DNA of 6,970 bases from JBECKR01 sp040235415 (GCA_040235415.1 JBECKR010000100.1:1-6970); one strand, 5' to 3'; shown: positions 1 through 5,561, numbered from the stretch's first letter. Numbers and translations: made by a program. Notes: generated by a model from the sequence alone, not told the origin.

Positions 1-132
1 GTGCTGCTCCGGCGCATGGCCGCGCGCAGCGTCGTCGCCCGCATGCCGCCGCTCGGCACGCGCGTCGTCGACGCCGACGCGGTCGCGCTCGTCGAAACCT
101 GGATCCGTGAAGAACAGGAGACCTCGAAATGA
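1..132 (+). CDS. C-terminal end of a probable c-type cytochrome / quinoprotein-associated protein (partial, 5' truncated by window)
   Basis: Only the last 43 codons are in the window, in frame 1, ending at TGA 130-132. The first codon happens to be GTG but is not taken as a start. Third codon positions are almost all G or C, which supports real coding. The visible tail carries RMPPLGTRVVDADAVALVETWI. An MPP(L/I)GT...D..AV.L...WI ending is typical of the last heme domain of multi-domain c-type cytochromes and of cytochrome-fused quinoproteins, where the Met of MPP is usually the distal heme ligand and the final segment forms the C-terminal helix of the fold. The heme CxxCH site, if present, lies outside the window. 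The stop overlaps the next gene's start (ATGA, 129-132) and the next gene is also a cytochrome, so the two are probably co-transcribed and both periplasmic. The family call is inference from a short tail. Confidence 0.6.
   Translation: MLLRRMAARSVVARMPPLGTRVVDADAVALVETWIREEQETSK
116..120 (+). promoter_or_regulatory. Ribosome binding site for the 129-683 cytochrome
   Basis: AGGAG lies 8 bases before the ATG at 129, inside the end of the upstream gene. The strong Shine-Dalgarno and the ATGA overlap with the preceding stop fix this start. Confidence 0.75.
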
Positions 133-683
133 AGCCTTCGATCCGAATCGCTCTCGCCCTCGCGGGGCTCGCCGCCGCGTGTCCGGTTCTCGCCGGCGCC
201 CCGGGCGACGACCCGGCCGTCGCGCGCGGCGCGTACCTCGTGCGCGCCGGCGGCTGCAACGACTGCCACACTCCGCTCACGATGGGGCCGAACGGTCCAG
301 CACCGGACACGACCCGGCTGCTGTCGGGACACCCCTCGACGCTCGAGGTGCCGCCTCCGCCGAAGCTCGGCGACGGCCCGTGGCAGTTCGTCGCGACCGG
401 GACGATGACGGCGTGGGCCGGCCCGTGGGGGGTGTCGTTCACCGCGAACCTGACGCCCGACCCCGACACCGGCCTCGGCCGTTGGACCGAGCAGGATTTC
501 GTCGCCATGGTGCGGACCGGGCGCCACATGGGCCGCGGGCGCCCGGTGCTGCCGCCGATGCCGGTCACGTCGCTCGCCGCCCTCGATGACGGCGATCTGC
601 ACGCGATCTGGACGTACCTCCGCAGCATTCCGCCGATCGCGAACCGCGTCCCCGAGCCGATCCCCCCGGCCGAGGCTCCCTGA
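129..683 (+). CDS. Secreted monoheme class I cytochrome c, 184 aa
   Basis: Periplasmic electron carrier or electron-accepting subunit. The protein opens with MKPSIRIALALAGLAAACPV, a Sec signal peptide with a basic N-terminus and hydrophobic core, with likely cleavage around residues 22-24 (LAGA). One covalent heme site, C43-N-D-C46-H47, follows in a GGCNDCHTP context. The likely distal ligand is Met144 in VLPPMP, and the C-terminal helix (about 152-170) ends in LRSIPPIANRVPEPIPP. The (H/R)xMGxGRxxxPPMP...L..YLRS(I/L)PP pattern is typical of single-heme cytochromes encoded beside other cytochromes or dehydrogenases. The NLTPDPDTGLGRWTEQDFV segment is also common in that group. The start is supported by AGGAG 8 bases upstream and an ATGA overlap with the preceding partial cytochrome gene. 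The redox partner is not determinable because the upstream gene is cut off. There is no second CxxCH, so a diheme assignment can be excluded for this chain. Confidence 0.9.
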   Translation: MKPSIRIALALAGLAAACPVLAGAPGDDPAVARGAYLVRAGGCNDCHTPLTMGPNGPAPDTTRLLSGHPSTLEVPPPPKLGDGPWQFVATGTMTAWAGPWGVSFTANLTPDPDTGLGRWTEQDFVAMVRTGRHMGRGRPVLPPMPVTSLAALDDGDLHAIWTYLRSIPPIANRVPEPIPPAEAP

Positions 684-688
684 GCCGC

Positions 689-717
689 TTGGCGAAGCTC
701 CGGAGCGGGCCTATCAT
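689..717 (+). promoter_or_regulatory. Sigma70-like promoter upstream of the PNPOx / GAF-winged-helix gene pair
   Basis: TTGGCG at 689-694 (4 of 6 matches to TTGACA) is followed by a 17-base spacer and TATCAT at 712-717 (5 of 6 to TATAAT), in an otherwise very GC-rich gap. Transcription would start near 724, giving a leader of only about 15 bases before the GTG at 739. A perfect 10-bp palindrome, GCTCCGGAGC (697-706), sits in the spacer where an operator would act. Prediction by eye only. Confidence 0.55.
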
Positions 718-722
718 TCCGC

Positions 723-739
723 CCCGGAGCTTCTCCGGG
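723..739 (+). promoter_or_regulatory. Small hairpin enclosing the Shine-Dalgarno of the 739-1221 gene
   Basis: CCCGGAG (723-729) can pair with CTCCGGG (733-739) around a 3-base loop. The 5' arm contains the GGAG Shine-Dalgarno (726-729, 9 bases before the start) and the 3' arm reaches the first base of the GTG start codon. If formed, it would mask initiation. The GGAG motif also decides the start at 739. Whether it is regulatory or a chance effect of high GC is unknown. Confidence 0.4.
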
Positions 740-1221
740 TGTTATCTCCAGACCTCGCCGAATTCCTCGAGTCCGGCGTCTCCATCCTGGTGGGGACGCG
801 GGGCGACCGGTTCGCCCCGGACTGCATGCGCGCGCTCGGCGCGCGGGTCGAGCCCGGCCTCGGGGAGCTGACGGTGTACCTCCCGGAGGCGGTCGCGGAG
901 TCGAACCTCGCCAACCTCCGCGACGTGCCGCGGGCGGCGATCTGCTTCTCGCGACCGCAGGACCATCGCTCCATCCAGATCAAGGGCACGGTGCTCGAGG
1001 TGCGCGAGGCCCGCGAGGACGAGCGCGCGGTCGTCGAGAGGTACCGCGGCGCGCTCGCCGCGTCGCTCGGCGTCCTCGGTCTCCCGCCGCGCATCGTGTT
1101 CCGGGTGGCGCACTGGCCGTGCCGCGCGCTGCGGGTTCGGGTCGAGTCGGTCTTCGTGCAGACGCCCGGTCCCGGAGCGGGCGCGCCGCTCGCGCGCCCC
1201 GAGGGCGAGGCGGCGCCGTGA
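739..1221 (+). CDS. Small pyridoxamine 5'-phosphate oxidase-like (FMN split-barrel) protein, 160 aa
   Basis: Single-domain member of the PNPOx-like split-barrel superfamily, whose members bind FMN, F420 or heme and are mostly of unassigned reaction. Visible landmarks are the N-terminal helix LSPDLAEFLESGVSILVG (2-19), the strand and turn TRGDRFAPDCMRALGARV (20-37), and a second strand GELTVYLPE (42-50). These are followed by AAICFSRPQDHRSIQIKG (66-83), which is the typical phosphate/flavin-contact region of this fold, and a terminal strand ending SVFVQTPGPGAG (137-148). The catalytic residues of true pyridoxamine oxidase are not identifiable, so an enzymatic PdxH role should not be assumed. 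GTG 739 is preferred because GGAG lies 9 bases upstream. The same frame stays open back to 586, but that part overlaps the cytochrome gene and looks non-coding. It ends in a GTGA overlap with the next gene, which begins with the same fold, so a shared cofactor or paired function is likely (inference). Confidence 0.8.
   Translation: MLSPDLAEFLESGVSILVGTRGDRFAPDCMRALGARVEPGLGELTVYLPEAVAESNLANLRDVPRAAICFSRPQDHRSIQIKGTVLEVREAREDERAVVERYRGALAASLGVLGLPPRIVFRVAHWPCRALRVRVESVFVQTPGPGAGAPLARPEGEAAP
1207..1210 (+). promoter_or_regulatory. Ribosome binding site for the GAF/winged-helix gene
   Basis: GAGG lies 7 bases before the GTG at 1218, within the last codons of the upstream gene. With the GTGA overlap it supports starting at 1218 rather than at an upstream in-frame ATG (1119), whose extra 33 residues are Arg/Ala/Gly-rich shadow sequence. 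Confidence 0.55.
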
Positions 1222-2588
1222 CGCCGCGGCTCGAGGCGATCGCGAACTGCTTCCAGGGCGTCGTCCCGTCGATCATCGCGACGTGCGGCCGCGACGGCGA
1301 GCCGAACGTGACGTACATCTCGCAGGTGTACCTCGTCGACGCCGATCACGTCGCGCTGTCGTGCCAGTTCTTCAACAAGACGCGGCGCAACGTCGCGGAG
1401 AACCCGTACGCCACGGTCCTGGTGTACGACCCGCTGACGTTCGAGGCGTACAAGCTCCGGCTGCGGTTCGTGCGGGCCGAGACCGAGGGGCCGCTGTTCG
1501 ACGTCATGGCCGACCGCATCCAGGCGATCGCGTCGCACACCGGCATGACCGGCGTGTTCCGGCTGCTCTCGGCGGACGTCTACGACGTCCTGGCGCTCGA
1601 GCCGGTCGAGGGATTCCTGCTGCCGCCCGACCCCGTCCTCGACGCCTCGCCGGACGCCGAGCTCCCCGCGGGCCCGCTGACGGAGATCCGCGGCCTGCAG
1701 GTCGTGTCGGAGCGGATCAGCCGCGCGCGCGATCTCGGCGGCCTGCTCGCGGGAACGCTCGAGGCGCTCGACGAGCTGCTCGGGTTCTCGCACGCGATGG
1801 TGTTCCTTATGGACGACGCCGGCGTCGCGCTCGAGGTCGCGGCGGAGCGCGGCTACGGCGGCCACGGTCTCGGGACGCGCGTCGGCGTCGGTGCCGGCAC
1901 CGTCGGCACCGTCGCGGCCCGCCGCCACATGATCCGGCTCGTCGGCGTCGGGACCGGGCTGCGCTACGGCCGCGCGATCCGCGGGCGCGTCGCGGAGTGC
2001 GGCGACGAGGCGAAGCTCGCGCCGGAGCTGCCGCTCCCGGGCCTGCCCGACGCGCAGGCGCAGCTCGTCATGCCGCTGCTCGCCGGGGAGCGGCTCGTCG
2101 GGGTCCTGGCGGTCGAGAGCCGCGACCCGCTGTGCTTCGACGAGTGGGACGAGGCGTTCCTGCAGATCGTCGGCAACCAGATCGCGCTCGGGATCGACCG
2201 CATGCGGGCGCCCTCCGGGCAGGCGGCGCCGGCCCCGCGCGACGCCCTCCCGACCCGGAGCTTCGTGTACTTCCGGAACGACGACTGCGTGTTCGTCGAC
2301 GGCGAGTACCTCGTGCGTAACGTGCCCGCCAAGATCCTGTGGAAGCTGCTCGGGCTCCACGCCCGCGAGGGGCGCTCGGAGTTCACGAACCGCGAGCTGC
2401 GGCTCGACCCCACGCTCGGCCTCCCCGCCGTCAAGGACAACCTCGAGAGCCGACTGATCCTGCTGCGCCGCCGCCTCGCCGAGAAATGTCCCGAGGTCCG
2501 GCTGGTCCCGGTCCGGCGGGGCCGGTTCGCGCTCGAGCTCGCGGCGCGGGTGACGCTCGAGGAGCGCGACTCCGCCGGCTCACGGTAG
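1218..2588 (+). CDS. Three-domain sensor-regulator candidate: PNPOx-like split barrel + GAF + OmpR-type winged helix, 456 aa
   Basis: Residues 1-135 form a PNPOx-like flavin-binding barrel: VVPSIIATCGRDGEPNVTYIS, then LSCQFFNKTRRNVAENPYA and TFEAYKLRLRF, the layout of flavin-contacting strands in this superfamily. Residues about 155-330 read as a GAF domain. It has an amphipathic lead helix (LTEIRGLQVVSERISRARDL), strands HAMVFLMDDAG and LEVAAERGYG, and the characteristic LVMPLLAGERLVGVLAVES and FLQIVGNQIALGIDRM endings. Residues about 349-441 resemble an OmpR/PhoB winged helix. VFVDGEYLVRNVPAKILWKLL and SEFTNRELRLDP precede a recognition-helix-like NLESRLILLRRRLAEK and a wing VRLVPVRRGRFALEL, matching the family layout V.VDG..LLxLL/ReeL/LRrKL/(R)GxGYRL. 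No receiver or kinase domain is present, so this would be a one-component cytoplasmic regulator sensing a flavin, redox or small-molecule signal. DNA binding is inferred. The start is GTG at the GTGA overlap with the small PNPOx gene, suggesting translational coupling and a shared promoter near 689-717. An 11-bp stem-loop lies 10 bases after its TAG stop. Confidence 0.8.
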   Translation: MTPRLEAIANCFQGVVPSIIATCGRDGEPNVTYISQVYLVDADHVALSCQFFNKTRRNVAENPYATVLVYDPLTFEAYKLRLRFVRAETEGPLFDVMADRIQAIASHTGMTGVFRLLSADVYDVLALEPVEGFLLPPDPVLDASPDAELPAGPLTEIRGLQVVSERISRARDLGGLLAGTLEALDELLGFSHAMVFLMDDAGVALEVAAERGYGGHGLGTRVGVGAGTVGTVAARRHMIRLVGVGTGLRYGRAIRGRVAECGDEAKLAPELPLPGLPDAQAQLVMPLLAGERLVGVLAVESRDPLCFDEWDEAFLQIVGNQIALGIDRMRAPSGQAAPAPRDALPTRSFVYFRNDDCVFVDGEYLVRNVPAKILWKLLGLHAREGRSEFTNRELRLDPTLGLPAVKDNLESRLILLRRRLAEKCPEVRLVPVRRGRFALELAARVTLEERDSAGSR

Positions 2589-2598
2589 AGGAATTGTG

Positions 2599-2629
2599 GA
2601 GGTTCGGTTTTGTATGTGAACCGAGCCTC
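2599..2629 (+). terminator. 11-bp stem-loop after the GAF/winged-helix gene (terminator or mRNA-processing hairpin)
   Basis: GAGGTTCGGTT (2599-2609) pairs with AACCGAGCCTC (2619-2629), with a single T-G wobble at 2603/2625, around a 9-base loop. It begins 10 bases downstream of the TAG stop at 2586-2588. It lacks a following T-run (GATGTACC instead), so it is not a textbook intrinsic terminator. It may act with Rho, protect a 3' end, or be a leader element of the next transcript. Confidence 0.5.
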
Positions 2630-2636
2630 GATGTAC

Positions 2637-2652
2637 CTCTAAGACTCTAAGA
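2637..2652 (+). repeat. Perfect tandem repeat, 2 x CTCTAAGA
   Basis: CTCTAAGA at 2637-2644 is repeated immediately at 2645-2652, 8 bases after the stem-loop and inside the AT-rich island. Direct repeats of this size can be tandem binding half-sites, but no protein is identified. Confidence 0.6.
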
Positions 2653-2709
2653 AATGACTATGGAAACGCGACATTATGAGTGTATCGTATCCCCAGAATA
2701 TATTCGCTC

Positions 2710-2715
2710 GAGGGG
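2710..2715 (+). promoter_or_regulatory. Ribosome binding site for the TPR gene
   Basis: GAGGGG lies 4 bases before the ATG at 2720. The spacing is short but the core is strong. It favours this start over the in-frame ATG at 2654, which lacks a comparable motif. GC-rich codon use also resumes here. Confidence 0.6.
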
Positions 2716-2719
2716 CCCG

Positions 2720-3211
2720 ATGGACATCGAAACCCAGGACCGGCTCTATCGCGAAGGTCTCGCGTTGTACCGCAACCAACGGCTACGGCCGGCCGCCGAG
2801 ATCTTCGGCCGCCTCGTTCTCGGCGGGAGCCAGAACCCGCTGCACCTGTCCTACTGGGGCGTGCTCACGGCGACCGTCCAAGGCCGCATCCGCGAGGGGC
2901 TGCCGCTGTGCGAGCAGGCGATGCGGCTCGGCGCCGGCGAGCCCGAGATCGTCGTCAACCTCGCGCGGATGTACGACCTCTCGGGTCAGCACGCCCGCGC
3001 CGTCGAGCTGTTGCGACGCGCGATTCGCCGCACCCCCCGCGACCGCGCGCTGCTCAACGAGATCCAACGCCTGAGCCCGCGCCGCCGGCCGATCGTGCCG
3101 GGGCTGTCCCGCAGCCATCCGATCAACCGTTTCCTCTCGCTCCTGCTCGACCGCCTCGGCCGCCCTCGAGTCGAGCCGCAGGCGAGCCCGAGGGTCCGTC
3201 CGGCGCGTTGA
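2720..3211 (+). CDS. Small tetratricopeptide-repeat protein, 163 aa
   Basis: A cytoplasmic, all-helical TPR protein; its specific partner is unknown. Roughly three repeats are visible. Residues 6-39 (QDRLYREGLALYRNQRLRPAAEIF, then a loop to NP), 42-75 (HLSYWGVLTATVQGRIREGLPLCEQAM) and 76-109 (EIVVNLARMYDLSGQHARAVELLRRAI) show the W/L-G-Y-A-P spacing of the family. A basic tail of about 50 residues follows, containing RRRPIVPGLSRSHPINRFLS and rich in Arg and Pro. There is no signal peptide or membrane segment. ATG 2720 is chosen for its GAGGGG and its match to local codon use; starting at 2654 would add 22 residues of AT-rich sequence. The gene stands alone between an AT-rich leader and the aceA promoter, and the -35 box of that promoter overlaps its stop codon. 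TPR proteins usually scaffold protein-protein contacts; nothing in the sequence ties this one to aceA or to the upstream regulator beyond proximity. Confidence 0.8.
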   Translation: MDIETQDRLYREGLALYRNQRLRPAAEIFGRLVLGGSQNPLHLSYWGVLTATVQGRIREGLPLCEQAMRLGAGEPEIVVNLARMYDLSGQHARAVELLRRAIRRTPRDRALLNEIQRLSPRRRPIVPGLSRSHPINRFLSLLLDRLGRPRVEPQASPRVRPAR

Positions 3212-3236
3212 ACGGCGACCCGCAACCGCGTAGACT
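3208..3236 (+). promoter_or_regulatory. Sigma70-like promoter of the aceA-sthA operon
   Basis: TTGAAC at 3208-3213 and TAGACT at 3231-3236 are separated by exactly 17 bases; each matches 4 of 6 consensus positions. The -35 box overlaps the TGA stop of the TPR gene. The start site would fall near 3243, giving a leader of about 36 bases that includes the aceA Shine-Dalgarno. No operator dyad is evident. Confidence 0.55.
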
Positions 3237-3266
3237 CCGGATGATCCCGCCCGCACGGCGCTTCCC

Positions 3267-3270
3267 GGAG
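3267..3270 (+). promoter_or_regulatory. Ribosome binding site for aceA
   Basis: GGAG lies 8 bases before the ATG at 3279, supporting that start. Confidence 0.7.
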
Positions 3271-3278
3271 ATCCGGCC

Positions 3279-5561
3279 ATGACCACCCCCACCCTCCCGA
3301 CAGAGATGCGGTCCTTCGACGACGACATCCGCGAGACCGCGGCGTGGATGGCGGGCCCGAGGTTCGCGGGCCTGACGCGGCTGTACTCCGCGCGCCAGGT
3401 CGTCGAGCAGCGCGGCACGATCCGGGCGGACTACACGGTCGCTCGCATCGCCGCCGAACAGTTCTGGGAACGCCTGCGCGAGCTGTACGCCGAGGGTCGC
3501 GGGATCACCACGTTCGGGCCGTACTCGCCCGGGCAGGCGATCATGATGAAGCGGATGGGGATCGAGGGCATCTACCTCGGCGGGTGGGCGACCTCCGCCA
3601 AGGGGTCGACCACCGAGGACCCCGGGCCGGACCTCGCGAGCTACCCGCTGAGCCAGGTGCCCGACGAGGCCGCGACGCTCGTCCGGGGGCTCCTGGCCGC
3701 CGACAAGAACCAGCGCTACGCGCGCTCGCGCATGACCGAGGAGCAGCGCCGCACGACGCCGGCGTTCGACTTCCGCCCGTTCCTGATCGCCGACGCCGAC
3801 ACCGGGCACGGCGGTGAGGCGCACGTCCGCAACCTCGTCCGGCGGTTCGTCGAGGCCGGTGTGGCCGGCTACCACATCGAGGACCAGAAGCCCGGAGTCA
3901 AGAAGTGCGGCCATCAGGCCGGCAAGGTGCTCGTGCCGCAGGACGAGCAGGCCAAGCGGCTGATCGCGGCGCGGTTCCAGCTCGACGTCATGGGCGTCCC
4001 GGGGATCGTCGTCGCGCGCACCGACGCCGAGGCCGCGACGTACCTCGACGGTCGCGGCGACGAGCGCGACCACCCGTTCATCCTCGGCGCCACGAACGTC
4101 GACATGCCGAGCTACAAGGTGGCGACGCTCGCGGTCCTGAAGCGGTTCCACGAGCTCGGCGTCGACGAGATCAACGGCCACCTGCTGTACCAGATCTCGG
4201 ACGCGGCGTACGCCGCGGCGATGCGCTGGCTCGCCAAGATCGGCGTGACGGCGCTGCTCGAGGAGACGGTCGAGGCGCTGCGCCGGGGGAAGATCGCCGT
4301 CGCGGACGTCGCGCTCGACCGCGTCACGACGAAGCTCCTGGACGCCTGGCAGATGGAGGCCGGGCTCAAGACCTACGGGCAGGCGGTGGCCGACGTCATG
4401 GCGTTCCACCGCGAGGAGGGGACGAAGTTCGACCTCTCCGGCGACGAGTGGCTCGACTGGACCGCGTCGGTGTCGTTCGCCGAGGCGCGCGACAAGGCGC
4501 GCTCGATGGGGATCAACATCATCTGGGACGCGGAGATCGCGAAGACCCCCGAGGGCTACTACCAGATCCAGGGCGGGATCGAGTACGCCATCGCGCGCTC
4601 GCTCGCCTGCGCGCCGTACGCCGACCTGCTGTGGATGGAGACCAAGACGGCCGACCTCGAGGACGCGAAGCGCTTCGCGGACGGGATCCACGCGAAGTTC
4701 CCGGACAAGATGCTGGCGTACAACCTGTCGCCGTCGTTCAACTGGGACACGACCGGCATGGGCGACGACGAGATGCGGCGCTTCCCCGAGGAGATCGGCA
4801 AGCTCGGGTTCGTGTTCAACTTCATCACGTACGGCGGGCACCAGATCGACGGGCTCGCGGCCGAGGAGTTCGCGACCGCGCTCAGGGACGACGGCATGCT
4901 CGCGCTCGCGCGCGTGCAGCGCAGGTTCCGCCTGCTCGAGTCGCCGTACCGCACACCGCAGACCCACGTCGGCGGGCCGCGTCTCGACGCCGCGCTGATG
5001 GCCTCGACCGGAAGGACCGCGACCACCAAGGCGATGGGCAAGGGATCGACGCAGTTCCAGCACCTCATCCAGACCGAGGTCCCGCCGAAGCTGCTCGAGG
5101 AGTGGCTCGAGCCGTGGGCCAAGGAGCACGGCGTCGACCGCCGCCTGCGGGTCGAGCTCCGGCCGCACACCGCGGGATCGGACCTGCTCGAGCTCACGAT
5201 CCTCGACGGCGCCAGGAGCAAGGTCGCGAACGTCGTGTTCGCCTCGATCCAGGACCGCCGCGGCCGCAACTTCCTCTCGGTCCGCGACCAGAACACCTTC
5301 GACACCTCGCTCCGCCGCAAGCGGCTCATGACGCTCCTGCACGTCTTCCTGATCTACCGCTACCGGGGCGTCTCGGTGCACTACGTCACGCCGAGCGAGG
5401 ACAACCTGCACCAGACCGAGAGCATGAAGCGCATGGGGATCTACTCGGAGGTCCACACCGAGGTCGGCCAGATGATCGTCGCGAGTGTCGACACGGAGCA
5501 CATCAAGGCGCTCCTCGCGCCCGATCGCGTCGAGCTCGCGAAGCTCATCGCGAAGCGGTGA
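3279..5561 (+). CDS. aceA: Isocitrate lyase, long ICL2-type with C-terminal extension, 760 aa
   Basis: Cleaves isocitrate to glyoxylate and succinate, the first step of the glyoxylate shunt; members of the family often also split 2-methylisocitrate. The catalytic signature KKCGH is intact at 208-212, with Cys210 as the expected acid/base. Upstream are the GGWATS substrate-loop equivalent (101-106) and the Mg-binding IADADTGHGG (170-179). Downstream are the long helical insertion (about 255-400), WMETKTADL (452-460) and NLSPSFNW (482-489). At 760 residues it is far longer than ordinary bacterial isocitrate lyase (about 430) and close to Mycobacterium tuberculosis ICL2 (766). The final part, about 600-760 (ELRPHTAGSDLLELTILDGA, then VSVHYVTPSEDNLHQTESMK and MGIYSEVHTEVGQMIVASV), corresponds to the ICL2 C-terminal domain. 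In M. tuberculosis that domain has a GNAT-like fold and binds acetyl- or propionyl-CoA to activate the enzyme; the same allostery here is inferred. The gene has its own promoter and overlaps sthA by GTGA. Confidence 0.95.
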   Translation: MTTPTLPTEMRSFDDDIRETAAWMAGPRFAGLTRLYSARQVVEQRGTIRADYTVARIAAEQFWERLRELYAEGRGITTFGPYSPGQAIMMKRMGIEGIYLGGWATSAKGSTTEDPGPDLASYPLSQVPDEAATLVRGLLAADKNQRYARSRMTEEQRRTTPAFDFRPFLIADADTGHGGEAHVRNLVRRFVEAGVAGYHIEDQKPGVKKCGHQAGKVLVPQDEQAKRLIAARFQLDVMGVPGIVVARTDAEAATYLDGRGDERDHPFILGATNVDMPSYKVATLAVLKRFHELGVDEINGHLLYQISDAAYAAAMRWLAKIGVTALLEETVEALRRGKIAVADVALDRVTTKLLDAWQMEAGLKTYGQAVADVMAFHREEGTKFDLSGDEWLDWTASVSFAEARDKARSMGINIIWDAEIAKTPEGYYQIQGGIEYAIARSLACAPYADLLWMETKTADLEDAKRFADGIHAKFPDKMLAYNLSPSFNWDTTGMGDDEMRRFPEEIGKLGFVFNFITYGGHQIDGLAAEEFATALRDDGMLALARVQRRFRLLESPYRTPQTHVGGPRLDAALMASTGRTATTKAMGKGSTQFQHLIQTEVPPKLLEEWLEPWAKEHGVDRRLRVELRPHTAGSDLLELTILDGARSKVANVVFASIQDRRGRNFLSVRDQNTFDTSLRRKRLMTLLHVFLIYRYRGVSVHYVTPSEDNLHQTESMKRMGIYSEVHTEVGQMIVASVDTEHIKALLAPDRVELAKLIAKR

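Larger units (their letters stand above)
2589..2719 (+). promoter_or_regulatory. AT-rich intergenic island / candidate 5' leader of the TPR gene
   Basis: A hand count gives 61 G+C in 131 bases (about 47%), against clearly much higher GC in every flanking gene. It contains a strong stem-loop (2599-2629), a perfect 8-bp tandem repeat (2637-2652) and an AT palindrome (2696-2705). No convincing TTGACA/TATAAT pair was found. The closest alternative is an ECF-sigma-like GGAAAC (2662-2667) with CGTAT (2686-2690), whose 18-base gap is a little long. An in-frame ATG at 2654 would extend the TPR protein by 22 residues through this segment, but it has no good Shine-Dalgarno and its codons are unlike those of the neighbours. 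The region is therefore taken as non-coding regulatory sequence. Confidence 0.55.

Noticed and set aside
586..738. N-terminal extension of the small PNPOx protein to ATG 586
   Set aside because: It would overlap the cytochrome gene by about 100 bases, encodes Ser/Arg/Pro-rich sequence without homology, and ignores the better-placed GGAG-GTG at 739 and the promoter in the gap.
714..2360. Long open frame on the minus strand (548 codons)
   Set aside because: It lies antisense to the PNPOx and GAF/winged-helix genes. Its product is Arg/Asp/Glu/Val-rich without a recognisable domain, the usual shadow of GC-rich codon use.
2654..2719. 22-residue N-terminal extension of the TPR protein
   Set aside because: No good Shine-Dalgarno, AT-rich codons unlike the rest of the gene, and a stop codon directly upstream. 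GAGGGG-ATG at 2720 is better.
2589..2719. Integron attC site in the AT-rich island
   Set aside because: The inverted repeat lacks the RYYYAAC and GTTRRRY core sites, and no cassette gene or integrase is present.
2589..2719. Insertion-sequence remnant
   Set aside because: No terminal inverted repeats bounded by a target duplication and no transposase fragment could be seen in any frame.
3123..5501. Very long minus-strand open frame (792 codons) opposite aceA
   Set aside because: The plus-strand gene is an unambiguous isocitrate lyase with KKCGH. The antisense product is low-complexity and shows no motif.
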